Shown: positions 49,592-58,583 of the stretch, one piece after another
How the letters are laid out: every line of letters begins with the position of its first letter
How positions within the stretch are numbered: position 1 is the first letter of the stretch
Assembly: GCF_901000735.1 (NCBI RefSeq)
Contig: NC_081541.1
Coordinates: 34,552,060-34,616,059 of the forward strand
Source of the DNA: Corylus avellana
Lineage: Eukaryota > Streptophyta > Magnoliopsida > Fagales > Betulaceae
Length of the DNA: 64,000 nt
Direction: 5' to 3'
The notes under the pieces: model-generated
What the model saw: only the letters and a program-made list of their open reading frames with translations
Database searches by the model: none
What the model was told of the DNA's origin: nothing
Translations under genes and position numbers: made by a program

Positions 49592-52113
49592 CATAGTTGA
49601 TGTGACTCGGGGACTCCGCCAGTTGGCTCGGCCCTTGGGCGGAGATTCCCATCCCAACTGTCCGAACCGAATTGTTGTGAGAAGATTCTTATCTGAGTCC
49701 ATTTATTCGAACCCGGTTTTTTTTTTTTTTTTTTCTACAAATTCTTCAATACAAAAGAATGGGAAGAATGGGAGAGTAAGTGAAAATATACGATTCAAAG
49801 TGGTTTCTTTGGCAATATGGTTTGCACGTATTAATGTCTTTAATACAATCAAATTTTGAAATTAGAAAAATTGTTAGTTTATGTCCGCTAGGATGGGGAC
49901 TGCGACCCATCAAAAGCTACATAAAAATAATAGATGACAAGAATAATGGAGATGCTTCCAAAATAAAATGCAAAGCGCACCGCAAGAAGGACGGCATTAG
50001 CTCCACCTTAATTGGTTAATAGGATTTCTTAGACGTCTAATAATATAGGTGATGTTACATTATAGTAAAATGAAATTTATGTATACATTGTCATATAGTA
50101 TGGGCAGAATCATAAATTTTGATAGTGTGGTTGCCTCTAAAGAGAAGGCACTGAATGTTATTATAATCATAATTCCACTTCTACATTATAGTAGTTGGAA
50201 TAATAATTGATAAGTTCTCTTTTTCCTTTTCCCATATTAAAAATAAATAAATAAAAGCTCGTGCAACGTAGCACGAGCCAGACTGGATGATTTAACACTT
50301 TCAATCAGTATCCTCCTAAAAGTGGACTGGACCGCACATCTGCCATAATGCCATTTAAAAAGCACCTAAATCATATGATTGATTGCCATGTTAGTTGCAA
50401 GAATACCCCACAGTTCAGACCAATTTATCATGGGCTTTACTTTATGGGAGCACGTGCAAAGGGCCCAATGCATTGCAGCAAGCATGCAGCGCAAAGTAAC
50501 CATATTGGGCCTCATGTATGAGAGACGGGAAGCTCCAATAAAAGTAACGAGAAGCTCCAAGAATACCCCATAGGTGATGTTACTTGGTATTATCCTAGGA
50601 TTTGGTATTATTATTAGGTATTTTTTATAAAAAAAAAAAAAGAAAGAAAGGGAAATTAGGTATTATTATTAGCATAGAGTTCAAAGTTAATATTATCTCA
50701 TACTTTATCTTATTATGCACAAAATCTTAAAAATTTACACTTAGAATAATTTGCATTTTTAATTGCACTTAGAATAAGTTTAAAAGTTAGAGTAATTCTA
50801 GAAGTTTCTATTGTGTCCCTCTTAAGTCCCTATAAGAATGATATGGCTATTAAAATCACCATTGTCCCACATCCTTCTTGAAGGACTTGTAACATTACTT
50901 TAAAAGTTATGTTGATTTTAGAAGATCTTGTTTTTACTAAAAATCGTGTTTAGTAATTAAGTTTTTATTAAAGATCTTGTTTTTACTAAAGATCTTTAGT
51001 AAACACTTGGTTGAGATTTTCAAATCACAAAATCTAGAGAAAGTTGGAGTCCATAATAAATTTGAACTTTAAATTAAAAGTCAATAATGATAATCTCAAA
51101 TTCAACGGTAATTTTAAAAGCTATATCACATTTGGGAGTATACCAGGAGAACACTTAGCATTTCCCGATACTTGGTTGGAATTTCCAAATCGCAAAATCC
51201 AGAAAGTTGGATTCCATATGAGATAAATTTAAACTTTCAAATTGTAAACAAAAAGATTAGACAACTGAAAATCACAAAATATAGACAAAGTTGGAGTCCA
51301 TATCTTTGTAGATAAATTTGAACTGTTTTTACTAAACAGTTGGGATTTCCAAATCGCAAAATCCAGATAAAAAGTTGGGGTTCAGATAAATTTTAACTTT
51401 CAAATTCTAAACAAAAAGATTACAACTGACAACCGAAATTTCAATGTTTGATCTTGTTTTTACTAAATGTTCATATCTTTGTAGATAAATTTAAACTTTA
51501 AAATTAATTAAGTTATATTGATTTTAAAAAATCTGTATCTTCCCTTTGATTTTTCTTAAATTTAGGGCACAAAACTACTTTTTCCTTCCCCATAAAAATA
51601 TATTTCATAATACATTCTCTTACCTTTTTCCTATACCATTAAAATATTATTTATTTACAAAATATAAGTTCTCTATCTACCCTCATTTTTTTCACAAAAT
51701 TCTCAATTAAAGTTAAAAAGATGAAAAAAAAAACAAAAAAAACAAAACAAAAAAGGAAGAAATGTTTATATTAAAATAATATATATTGGTTCCTGCAGGA
51801 AATCTAATGTTTTTGTAATTATTTTTAAAATTTTTTCTAAACATAAAGAATGAACTGGCATTTATAGGACATCGCTTGTGCTCCTAAATACTTGGTTTGA
51901 CAATTCCAAATTGCAAAATCTAAGTGGGAGTAAGAACTGGTGACCTGACAATAAAATTAAATTTGAATGTTTCATTCATATGGAGAAGATTACAAGCCAA
52001 ACTGGTAAGATAACCCTAATGGAGATTAAAAAGAAAAAAGAAAAAAGAAAAGAAATTAACCTAATTCAAAAAAAAAAAAAAAAATTGCAGCCAACATGCA
52101 TGCTAAAATCTCA
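49592..52113. other. Intergenic region between PI4KA1 and the DUF7086 gene
   Basis: Apart from the repeats at 51005-51925 I see no gene. Poly-T at 49719-49734 and poly-A at 50628-50640 and 52066-52083 suggest old retro-insertions. Confidence 0.55.
51005..51925. repeat. Degenerate direct repeats in AT-rich DNA
   Basis: A motif ACTTGGTTGRGATTTYCAAATC-CAAAAT-CAGA followed by AAAGTTGGAGTCCATA and ATAAATTTGAACTTT recurs, in whole or part, near 51005, 51165, 51265, 51335 and 51885. Spacing varies from 70 to 160 bp, apart from a long gap before the last copy. The units are too decayed to give an origin. Confidence 0.65.
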
Positions 52114-53700
52114 TCAATCATAAGGGCCGTCGGGATCAAGTTGTTTACAGAGTGCAAGATATGTGCGATAGAGAAGTCTATCCTTGGCACCCGTCCGATG
52201 GTTCTTGGCGTGCTTGCAGAAATACTTTAACTGCTCAAGCGTGCAGCAACCAATCAACTGCCCCAGAAGCAAAAACAGCCAGTTGATCGTCTTCTTCTTC
52301 TCTGAAATAATCGGCTTCGCGCTATTCTCTTCTCCACAAAAATTGCACCTCGGAAAAGCCGGATTCCACAATACTTTCGGAGCCCTGTCACGCATGGAGC
52401 CCCTCTTGTTCGCGATTAAACAACCCACTTCAGCGAACTTCTCTTTCAACGGATACTCCATCTCATACTGGCGCTCGCATTTCTTGCATTGAACTTCGCC
52501 GGCAACGGTGACGATTTCATTAGACAGCAAGTAATTCAAGCTGTGGACGGTGGCTCGACGAGTTGTGGCCCACGGGAAAGGAGCAGGCACCGTCTCGCTC
52601 TTTCCGTCCTGCAGTGCCGGGCGACACTGAACGCGTCGAGACGTGCCGGCCTCACTCTGGTGCACTGGCGGGGTTGGCGTGGAGGACTCCGGCACCAAAG
52701 GCGGCACGTAGAGAGGGTGTGCGGGCGTGAGTGGAAGAGGCTCCGGTTGCGGGGTTGGCGTGGAGGACTCCGGCACCGAAGGCGGGGCGTAGAGAGGGTG
52801 CGAGGGCATGAGTGGAAGGGGCTCCGGTTGCGGGGTTGGCGTGGAGGACTCCGGCACCGAAGGCGGCGCGTAGAGAGTGTGCGAGGGCGTGAGTGGAAGG
52901 GGCTCCGGTTGCGGGGTTGGCGTGGAGGACTCCGTCACCGAAGGCGGCGCGTAGAGAGGGTGCGAGGGCTTGAGTGGAAGGGGCTCCAGTTGCGGGGTTG
53001 GCGTGGAGGACACCCGCACCGAAGGCGGCGCGTAGAGGTGCGAGGGAGTGAATGGAAGGGGCTCCAGTTGCGGGTTTGGCATGGAGGACTCCGGCACCAA
53101 AGGCGGCGCATAGAGAGGGTGCGAGGGCGTGAGTGGAAGGGGGTCCGGTTGCGGGGTTGTCGTGGAGGACTCCGGCACCGAAGGCAGGGCGTAGAGAGGG
53201 TGCAAGGGCGTGAATGGAAGGGGCTCCGGTTGAGTGGTTGGCATGGAGGACTCCGGCACTGAAGGCGGCTCGTAGAGAGGGTGCAAGGGCATGAGTGGAA
53301 GGGGCTCCGGTTGCGGGGTTGGCGTGGAGGACTCCGGCACCGAAGGCAGCGCGTAGAGAGGGTGCAGGGGAAGGGGCTCCGTTTGAGGGGTTTCGGATAA
53401 AAGCGTTTGTACTGACAGAGACTGATGATCCATCGGCGGCGATGACGGCTGGTCAACCGACGGGGGTCGCCTAGCCTTTGTGGGTTGGAAAGAAAGAGAC
53501 AGAGTAAGCTGCAAATCGGGTTCTTCCGCCTCCTCGAGTTCTTGAAACGGATACGTTGTTGTGATTTGGAAATCTTGGCTGCTGTTGTTCTTCTTCTTCC
53601 TGCTGAGGTCTTGGTCGTTGCTAGGTTTGTCTTCTTCCTTCTTCATGGTGGGAGGAGATAGAAACAGAGAAAGATTGATCGGTTTGTCTTCATTCTTCAT
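52114..53700 (-). CDS. DUF7086-domain protein with proline-rich repeats and EAR-like motifs
   Basis: Single-exon gene, 528 aa. Residues 8-14 contain LSLFL and 63-69 LQLTLSL, both fitting the LxLxL EAR repression motif. Residues 107-344 are nine tandem copies of a 27-residue proline-rich unit (EPLPLTPSHPLYAPPSVPES). The C-terminus (about 375-528) is the conserved plant DUF7086 domain: FPWATTRRATVHSLNYLL, a CKKC/CNFC pair (405-408 and 452-455) likely binding zinc, INWLFLLLGQ, GCCTLEQLKYFCKHAKNHRT and YLALCKQLDP. Its molecular function is not established. The EAR motifs suggest a nuclear repressor role, which is inference. A second in-frame ATG at residue 19 has the same upstream context, so the true start may be 53646. 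Confidence 0.85.
   Translation of the reverse strand: MKNEDKPINLSLFLSPPTMKKEEDKPSNDQDLSRKKKNNSSQDFQITTTYPFQELEEAEEPDLQLTLSLSFQPTKARRPPSVDQPSSPPMDHQSLSVQTLLSETPQTEPLPLHPLYALPSVPESSTPTPQPEPLPLMPLHPLYEPPSVPESSMPTTQPEPLPFTPLHPLYALPSVPESSTTTPQPDPLPLTPSHPLYAPPLVPESSMPNPQLEPLPFTPSHLYAPPSVRVSSTPTPQLEPLPLKPSHPLYAPPSVTESSTPTPQPEPLPLTPSHTLYAPPSVPESSTPTPQPEPLPLMPSHPLYAPPSVPESSTPTPQPEPLPLTPAHPLYVPPLVPESSTPTPPVHQSEAGTSRRVQCRPALQDGKSETVPAPFPWATTRRATVHSLNYLLSNEIVTVAGEVQCKKCERQYEMEYPLKEKFAEVGCLIANKRGSMRDRAPKVLWNPAFPRCNFCGEENSAKPIISEKKKTINWLFLLLGQLIGCCTLEQLKYFCKHAKNHRTGAKDRLLYRTYLALCKQLDPDGPYD
52669..53382 (-). repeat. Coding minisatellite, nine units of about 81 bp
   Basis: The 27-codon unit of the DUF7086 protein is repeated nine times. 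The first unit lacks three codons and the fifth lacks one. Units differ at a few positions (P/L, S/L, T/M) and all stay in frame. High GC contrasts with the AT-rich flanks, and the repeat leaves a long spurious open frame on the other strand. Confidence 0.92.
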
Positions 53701-54363
53701 GGTGGGAGGAGACAGAAAAAAAGAAAGAAATAAACAGAGGATGCAAGAAGAAGTGAGAATATTGTGGAAAAGAAGAGGTAAAATATAAGAAAGGAGATGA
53801 AAAAATGAAGTGGGATTAATAGATTAGAATTCCTTTTGAATTTATAGGAAAAGATTGGCATATATATTCTTCTTCTTCTTCTTGCATTCAACCAGTGCAA
53901 CTCAACCAGTGCAACCGTTAGGGAGAGACTATCACATGCGTGCGTGTCTACTGTAAAATACCGGACGGACAATCTGGGTGGTTAAAAAGACTATTGCTCC
54001 GAGCAAAACGCTGAATTTATTTATTTTTATTTTTTAAAATTAGTTATAGAATTTTGAAAGCAATAAAAAAGGAGCTAATTAACTAACTGCGAGATAATCT
54101 TTATAACAATTTCCTTTTGCTTTAACTCTTCAAAAAAATGTGTTAATCAAAGTTGGATAATTGGCGTGGGTGTTAATGAATAATGATAGACACAATTATC
54201 TGAATCAACACAGCCTTGGGGTAATGTAGAAATTATTATAAATTAATTAAAACCTTTTTGTCTTTTTTTTACAATTCAATGAATTTATATGAGATTTTGT
54301 TTATTAGAAGTTATTGCACTGTTGAAATTTTTTTATTTTTTTGTCTACATGCATTATTAATAA

Positions 54364-54726
54364 GGATAAAGTTCACTTAACCCTCTTAAACTACCACCCT
54401 AATGACAATTTACTCCCAAAACTATCAATTGCGACAATTTACCCCATAAACTACCAAAACAATGACAATATACCTCTACTTTTAACAAAATAACGAAATT
54501 AGCCTTATTAAAATAAAAATAAAAATACTAAAATTTATTTTTTTTCAAAAATTTAAGGGTATTTTTGTTTTATTGAAAATTATATAGGGGTAATTTCGTC
54601 ACTTTGCTAGTATTGGGAGTACATTGTCACTGTTTTGGTAGTTTGGAGTAAATTGTCGTAATTGATAGTTTGAAGGTTAGATTATTATTGAAGTTGTAAT
54701 TTGAGGGAGTTAAGTGGACTTTACCC
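54364..54726. mobile_element. MITE (363 bp) with long terminal inverted repeats
   Basis: Ends GGATAAAGTTCACTTAAC and, reversed, GGGTAAAGTCCACTTAAC. The arms continue to pair for about 110 bp (AAACTATCAATT, CGACAATTTAC, AAACTACCAAAACARTGACAAT). A direct TTAATAA flanks both sides (54357-54363 and 54727-54733). No coding sequence. The superfamily is uncertain because the apparent 7-bp duplication is not diagnostic. Confidence 0.88.
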
Positions 54727-55235
54727 TTAATAAAATTAAGGGAGCCTGTCATCAATAATGTTTTTTTTTTGTTTTTGTTTTTTTAATAACATTTATGACT
54801 TTACTTTCATGTAGTTATTTAATTATTTTCACAATTAATATTATTTCTTACTTCTGAGCTTATATCTTCATCAAAAAACTATAAAAACACATCTCATGCA
54901 TACAAGCAACGTACTAACTTCATTTCTCTTTTTTTCTTGAGTAATTATAAAAATTATATTTTTATTTGATAATTATTGCACAATATTAGCGTATCAGTTT
55001 CAACCAACTATTGGACCCGTCAGTGTTAAAAAAAAGTCTCAAGTTGGTTGAAACTACAAAATTAATATAAGAATAACTTATATAGGGAGGTTGTACAAAA
55101 GTCACATTTTGTGCCGCCAATAAGAAACTAACACATCAGTCAATTTCATTAGACTTATACTTAAAACAAAAACTCAACCACACCAGATTACACTCTAATA
55201 AAATAAAAAATTAAATTTTTTTATTTAAAAAAAAA

Positions 55236-55335
55236 NNNNNNNNNNNNNNNNNNNNNNNNNNNNNNNNNNNNNNNNNNNNNNNNNNNNNNNNNNNNNNNNN
55301 NNNNNNNNNNNNNNNNNNNNNNNNNNNNNNNNNNN
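55236..55335. other. Assembly gap of exactly 100 N
   Basis: 100 N between a poly-A tract and an (AT)n microsatellite. The true size is unknown. Confidence 0.99.
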
Positions 55336-55640
55336 ATATATATATATATATATATATTGTTTTTATTTTTACTTTTTACTTTTTAGTTTAGGTTTCATAT
55401 TGTGTTTGTAATATGTTTATGAAGGAGTATTTCTTTTGGTTGATAGTTTATTTAAATACTTGTTTTATTTTTTATTTTTTGGGTTTTGAATTGTTGTAGT
55501 AAGGGGGTATTTCTTGAATTGTTGGTTTGTTTAAATATTTGTTTTTATTGTTTTATTTAGGTTTGTAGTTGTGAGGAGATATCTCTTTTTGTTGTTGGCT
55601 TATTTACATATATTATGTATTAGCCATTTAGCCTATTAGT
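55336..55640. repeat. (AT)n microsatellite followed by three degenerate copies of an AT-rich unit
   Basis: After (AT)n, a unit of roughly 80-100 bp recurs three times. Each has a TTTTGGGTTT or TTTAGGTTT start, a GTAGT/GAGG middle with TATTTCTT or TATCTCTT, and GGTTTGTTTAAATA-like ends. The gap may hide more units. Confidence 0.6.
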
Positions 55641-56364
55641 TTTAAAATGATTTTTAGGGTATTTAAAAAATATATATATATTTTTTAATTTTTAAGGCTC
55701 ATATACGCAAAAACATTGATTTTTTAGTATTTTTGGGCTTTTTTATGTTTTCTTTTTATTTATTATTATTTGGAACAATTACAACAAAACCCAATTTAAT
55801 GGAACATAAAGGCTAATAGCTTTTTTAAAAATGGGCAAATTGTGTGCAAAAATGGGCTTATTTTAGACCAATGCCTAAAATAAGCCCAAAATACAAAATT
55901 TTTTAAAAACCGGAATGGCCAGTTAACGGGGACCCGGGTAATTGGTTTGGTTCTGGTTTCCAAAAACCAATAACCGGCTCGGTTCGAGGTTCCCGGTTTT
56001 GGCCAATAACCGGGACTGGGTTGCTCGCCACCCCCAATCCGGCCAAATAGGGTGGCCGTCAAACTTTTTTTTTGTAAAAAAAATTTAACTAAATATAAAT
56101 TTTTAATGTTTTTAATTTTTAAAAAATTAATTTTTTTAATTAATTATATGGACACGTGTCAATTTGTTATTTGTGCCAACGTGGCATTCCGTTTGGACGA
56201 AATTTAACGAATTACTATCTCCGTTATTATTTAAACCACATGTAAATAAAAATTAAACCTTATGGAGAAAAAATAAAATTGTTGAAGCAGACAATAAGTT
56301 ATTTAACCCTTTATTTTTCGAACGAAATCTCCACCAAATTTTCAGTCTAAAATCGGTAAAATTA
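55641..56364. other. AT-rich intergenic DNA with an ACCGG-rich patch
   Basis: No gene is visible. 55910-56050 is rich in CCGGTT/AACCGG and GGTTCCCGG words, with TAACCGG repeated in both orientations. This looks like a decayed low-complexity or foldback repeat. 56330-56364 leads into the putative MED32 first exon. Confidence 0.45.
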
Positions 56365-56556
56365 ATGCAGCGCTGCCTGGTCGTCTTCAAAGATACTCAC
56401 CAACTCCTTCCGACAAACAGAGAACCACAACATACCCTTTGGTCACCCACCACCAGCAGGAGCAATCACCGGCCAACATCCGGCGACCGAATACCGGAGA
56501 GATCAACGCAGCTGGAAGCTGGTCCCTCTGGGCTCGATACCCATAGAAAAAGTTAA
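56365..56556 (+). other. Upstream open reading frame in the putative MED32 5'UTR exon
   Basis: A 63-codon frame starting at ATG 56365 ends at TAA 56554-56556, one base before the likely 5'UTR splice donor (AAG|GTAATT at 56557/56558). The peptide matches no family I know. If the transcript starts upstream of 56365 this would be a uORF that could reduce MED32 translation. The transcription start is not known. Confidence 0.4.
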
Positions 56557-57037
56557 GGTAATTTTCTAAATTTTCTCAATCTAAATGCTTGGTTTATATT
56601 TTTACCTGATGGGTAAGGAGTAACTAAGAGAATGGAAGCTGATAATGCGCAAACCCACTTATGTTTTCAGTAATAATAACAGTTTCGGCATGCTCAATTT
56701 GTGTTTACCTATTCCCTAGCACATAAATTTGTTCTTATTTTGTTGTTGGTGTGTTGTAAATTCTTTGTATTTTTAGGTTAGTGTATGATTAGATGTCGTT
56801 AGGTTAATTGTTTGTTGATTTAGGAGAAGTACATAGGTGGAAGAGAGCGATATTGACGGTTCGCTCCGTGGAGTGACACAATTTTCAGTTTGGAGTCCAA
56901 TTTCAGTTTTTGGTAGGATTTAGATATTTGGGTTTGTGAATCATCCTAGATTTTTTGATTCAAGTTGAATGGCTTAGGTGGCAGCAAATTTTATGTTTTA
57001 ACTTTGTTACCCGTCCATAATTTATTTGTTTCAGAAG

Positions 57038-57912
57038 GGGCTTTGGGGGGGGTTGGTTGGAATTTTTTTCGATGCATTAAATTTGCGGTGTGGATGGTTC
57101 GAAGATTAGATTTTGGTAGGATGTGTGGTATGGTGAGCAGACCCTCAAGGTAGCCTATCTGAAGTTATTTGGAATTGCCCACCTTAAGGATGCTTTCATG
57201 GTAGATCACTTACAATTCTCTAGTGACTCTCATTAGTGGAAACTTTGTTGGACCCCTCCGAAGAGAGGGTTGTTTGAGGTTAGATCATAATATAATGCCC
57301 TAACCCCCATGACAATATCCCCTTTCCTTGGAAGAGTATTTGGCGGAGTAAGGTTCCTTGAAGAGTAGCTTTCTTCGCCTGGTCGGTTGCTTTAGGGAAG
57401 ATTCTCGCTATAGATAATTAAAGAAAGCAGAATCTCATTGTGGTAGATTGTTCTTGCATGTATAAGAAGAGTGAGGGAATTGTAGATCACCTTTTACGTT
57501 ATTGTGAGGTTATTAAGGCCTTATGAAATTATTTATTTGGTCTTTTGTAGTTTAGAGTGGGTTATGCCTCGTCGGGTGGTGGATCACTTTCTAGTTAGTG
57601 AGGGGTGTTGGGAAGTAACTTGGGTGCAGCACTGCTGAAGATGATTCTGCCATGTTTTGGAGAGAAGAGAAGAGAGAGAGGGAGAAATGATTGAAATTTT
57701 GAAGATTGTGATAGGACGATGATGGAGTTAAAGGTTTTTTTTTTCCAAAACTCTTTACCAGTTGACAACTGCCTATAATCGTTTGCATGTTTCTAATTTT
57801 CCTGATTTTCTTAATCTTTTAAATTGTTTTAATTAAGTGTTTTTCTTGTATACTTCTTTGTGTACTTGGATTGCGCCCTTTCGCTTTTAATATATTCGAT
57901 TACTTATCAACA
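57038..57912 (+). mobile_element. 5'-truncated, decayed LINE in the MED32 5'UTR intron
   Basis: Flanked by a 19-bp direct repeat with one mismatch (57019-57037 and 57913-57931, AATTTATTTGTTTCARAAG). Inside are LINE C-terminal traces such as KSEGIVDHLLRYCEV at about 57465-57512, and a 3' end with GTACTTGGATTGCGCC and TTACTTATCAAC but almost no poly-A left. Frames are broken throughout. Confidence 0.85.
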
Positions 57913-58145
57913 AATTTATTTGTTTCAAAAGTAACCTTTAGTAGGCTTCCATTCTCATATTCCATCTTTGTAAACAATTTCCTCAATGCCCAGCTATTGC
58001 TTGGCGCTTCTGGAAACGTTACTTGACATGAACAACTTGTAAATTTATGTGGTATTGCAATTATTATATCTTATTCTGTGTTAATTTCTTGAGATAACAG
58101 ACTACCTGCAGTTTATTGTTTTTGTAGCAGCTAGGAAGCCCCGAA

Positions 58146-58583
58146 ATGGACAACCTGGTAGATTCTCTGAACAGTGCATATCAGGAGTTTGTTGCTGCAG
58201 CAGCTAGTGTGCTCGAAGCCAAGGAGATTTCTGGTGCCCAGAAAATAGCTGCCACAGATGCTGCTCTAGAAAATTTTAAGCAGAGATGGGAGTTGTTCAG
58301 AGTGGCTTGTGACCAAGCGGAGGAGTTTGTGGAGTCTGTGAAGCAAAGGATAGGATCAGAGTGCCTCGTAGATGAAGCAACTGGCTCACTGGCTGGGAAG
58401 TCAGGTCAGGCTGTCACTACTGGTCTTCCACCCATTAGTGCTGTCCGGTTGGAACAGATGAGTAAGGCTGTCAGATGGCTTGTGATTGAACTACAGCATG
58501 GTTCTGGAACTGCTGCTGGTTCAGCCCATTCCCACCCTTCTGCTCCTTTTGATGCTAGGTTCTCTGAAGATGCAGCTCAATAG
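58146..58583 (+). CDS. MED32: Mediator of RNA polymerase II transcription subunit 32
   Basis: A plant Mediator tail-module subunit (MED2/MED29-like) that links transcription factors to RNA polymerase II. 145 aa in a single coding exon, the usual length. Conserved stretches are MDNLVDSLNSAYQEF at the N-terminus, the central FKQRWELFRVACDQAEEFVE and SVKQRIGSECLVDEATG, and TGLPPISAVRLEQMSKAVRW before a short Ser/Ala/Gly-rich tail. The protein is largely helical and soluble, with no membrane segment. A 5'UTR intron probably runs from 56558 to about 58127 or 58130 (acceptor TTTGTAG or GCAG), giving a first exon around 56360-56557. The intron contains a LINE insertion. Confidence 0.95.
   Translation: MDNLVDSLNSAYQEFVAAAASVLEAKEISGAQKIAATDAALENFKQRWELFRVACDQAEEFVESVKQRIGSECLVDEATGSLAGKSGQAVTTGLPPISAVRLEQMSKAVRWLVIELQHGSGTAAGSAHSHPSAPFDARFSEDAAQ

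Noticed and set aside
52489..53262. A 257-codon open frame on the plus strand, rich in Arg and Gly
   Set aside because: It is the antisense shadow of the proline-rich repeats of the DUF7086 gene. The 81-bp unit keeps any stop-free frame open across all units, and no family resemblance is seen.
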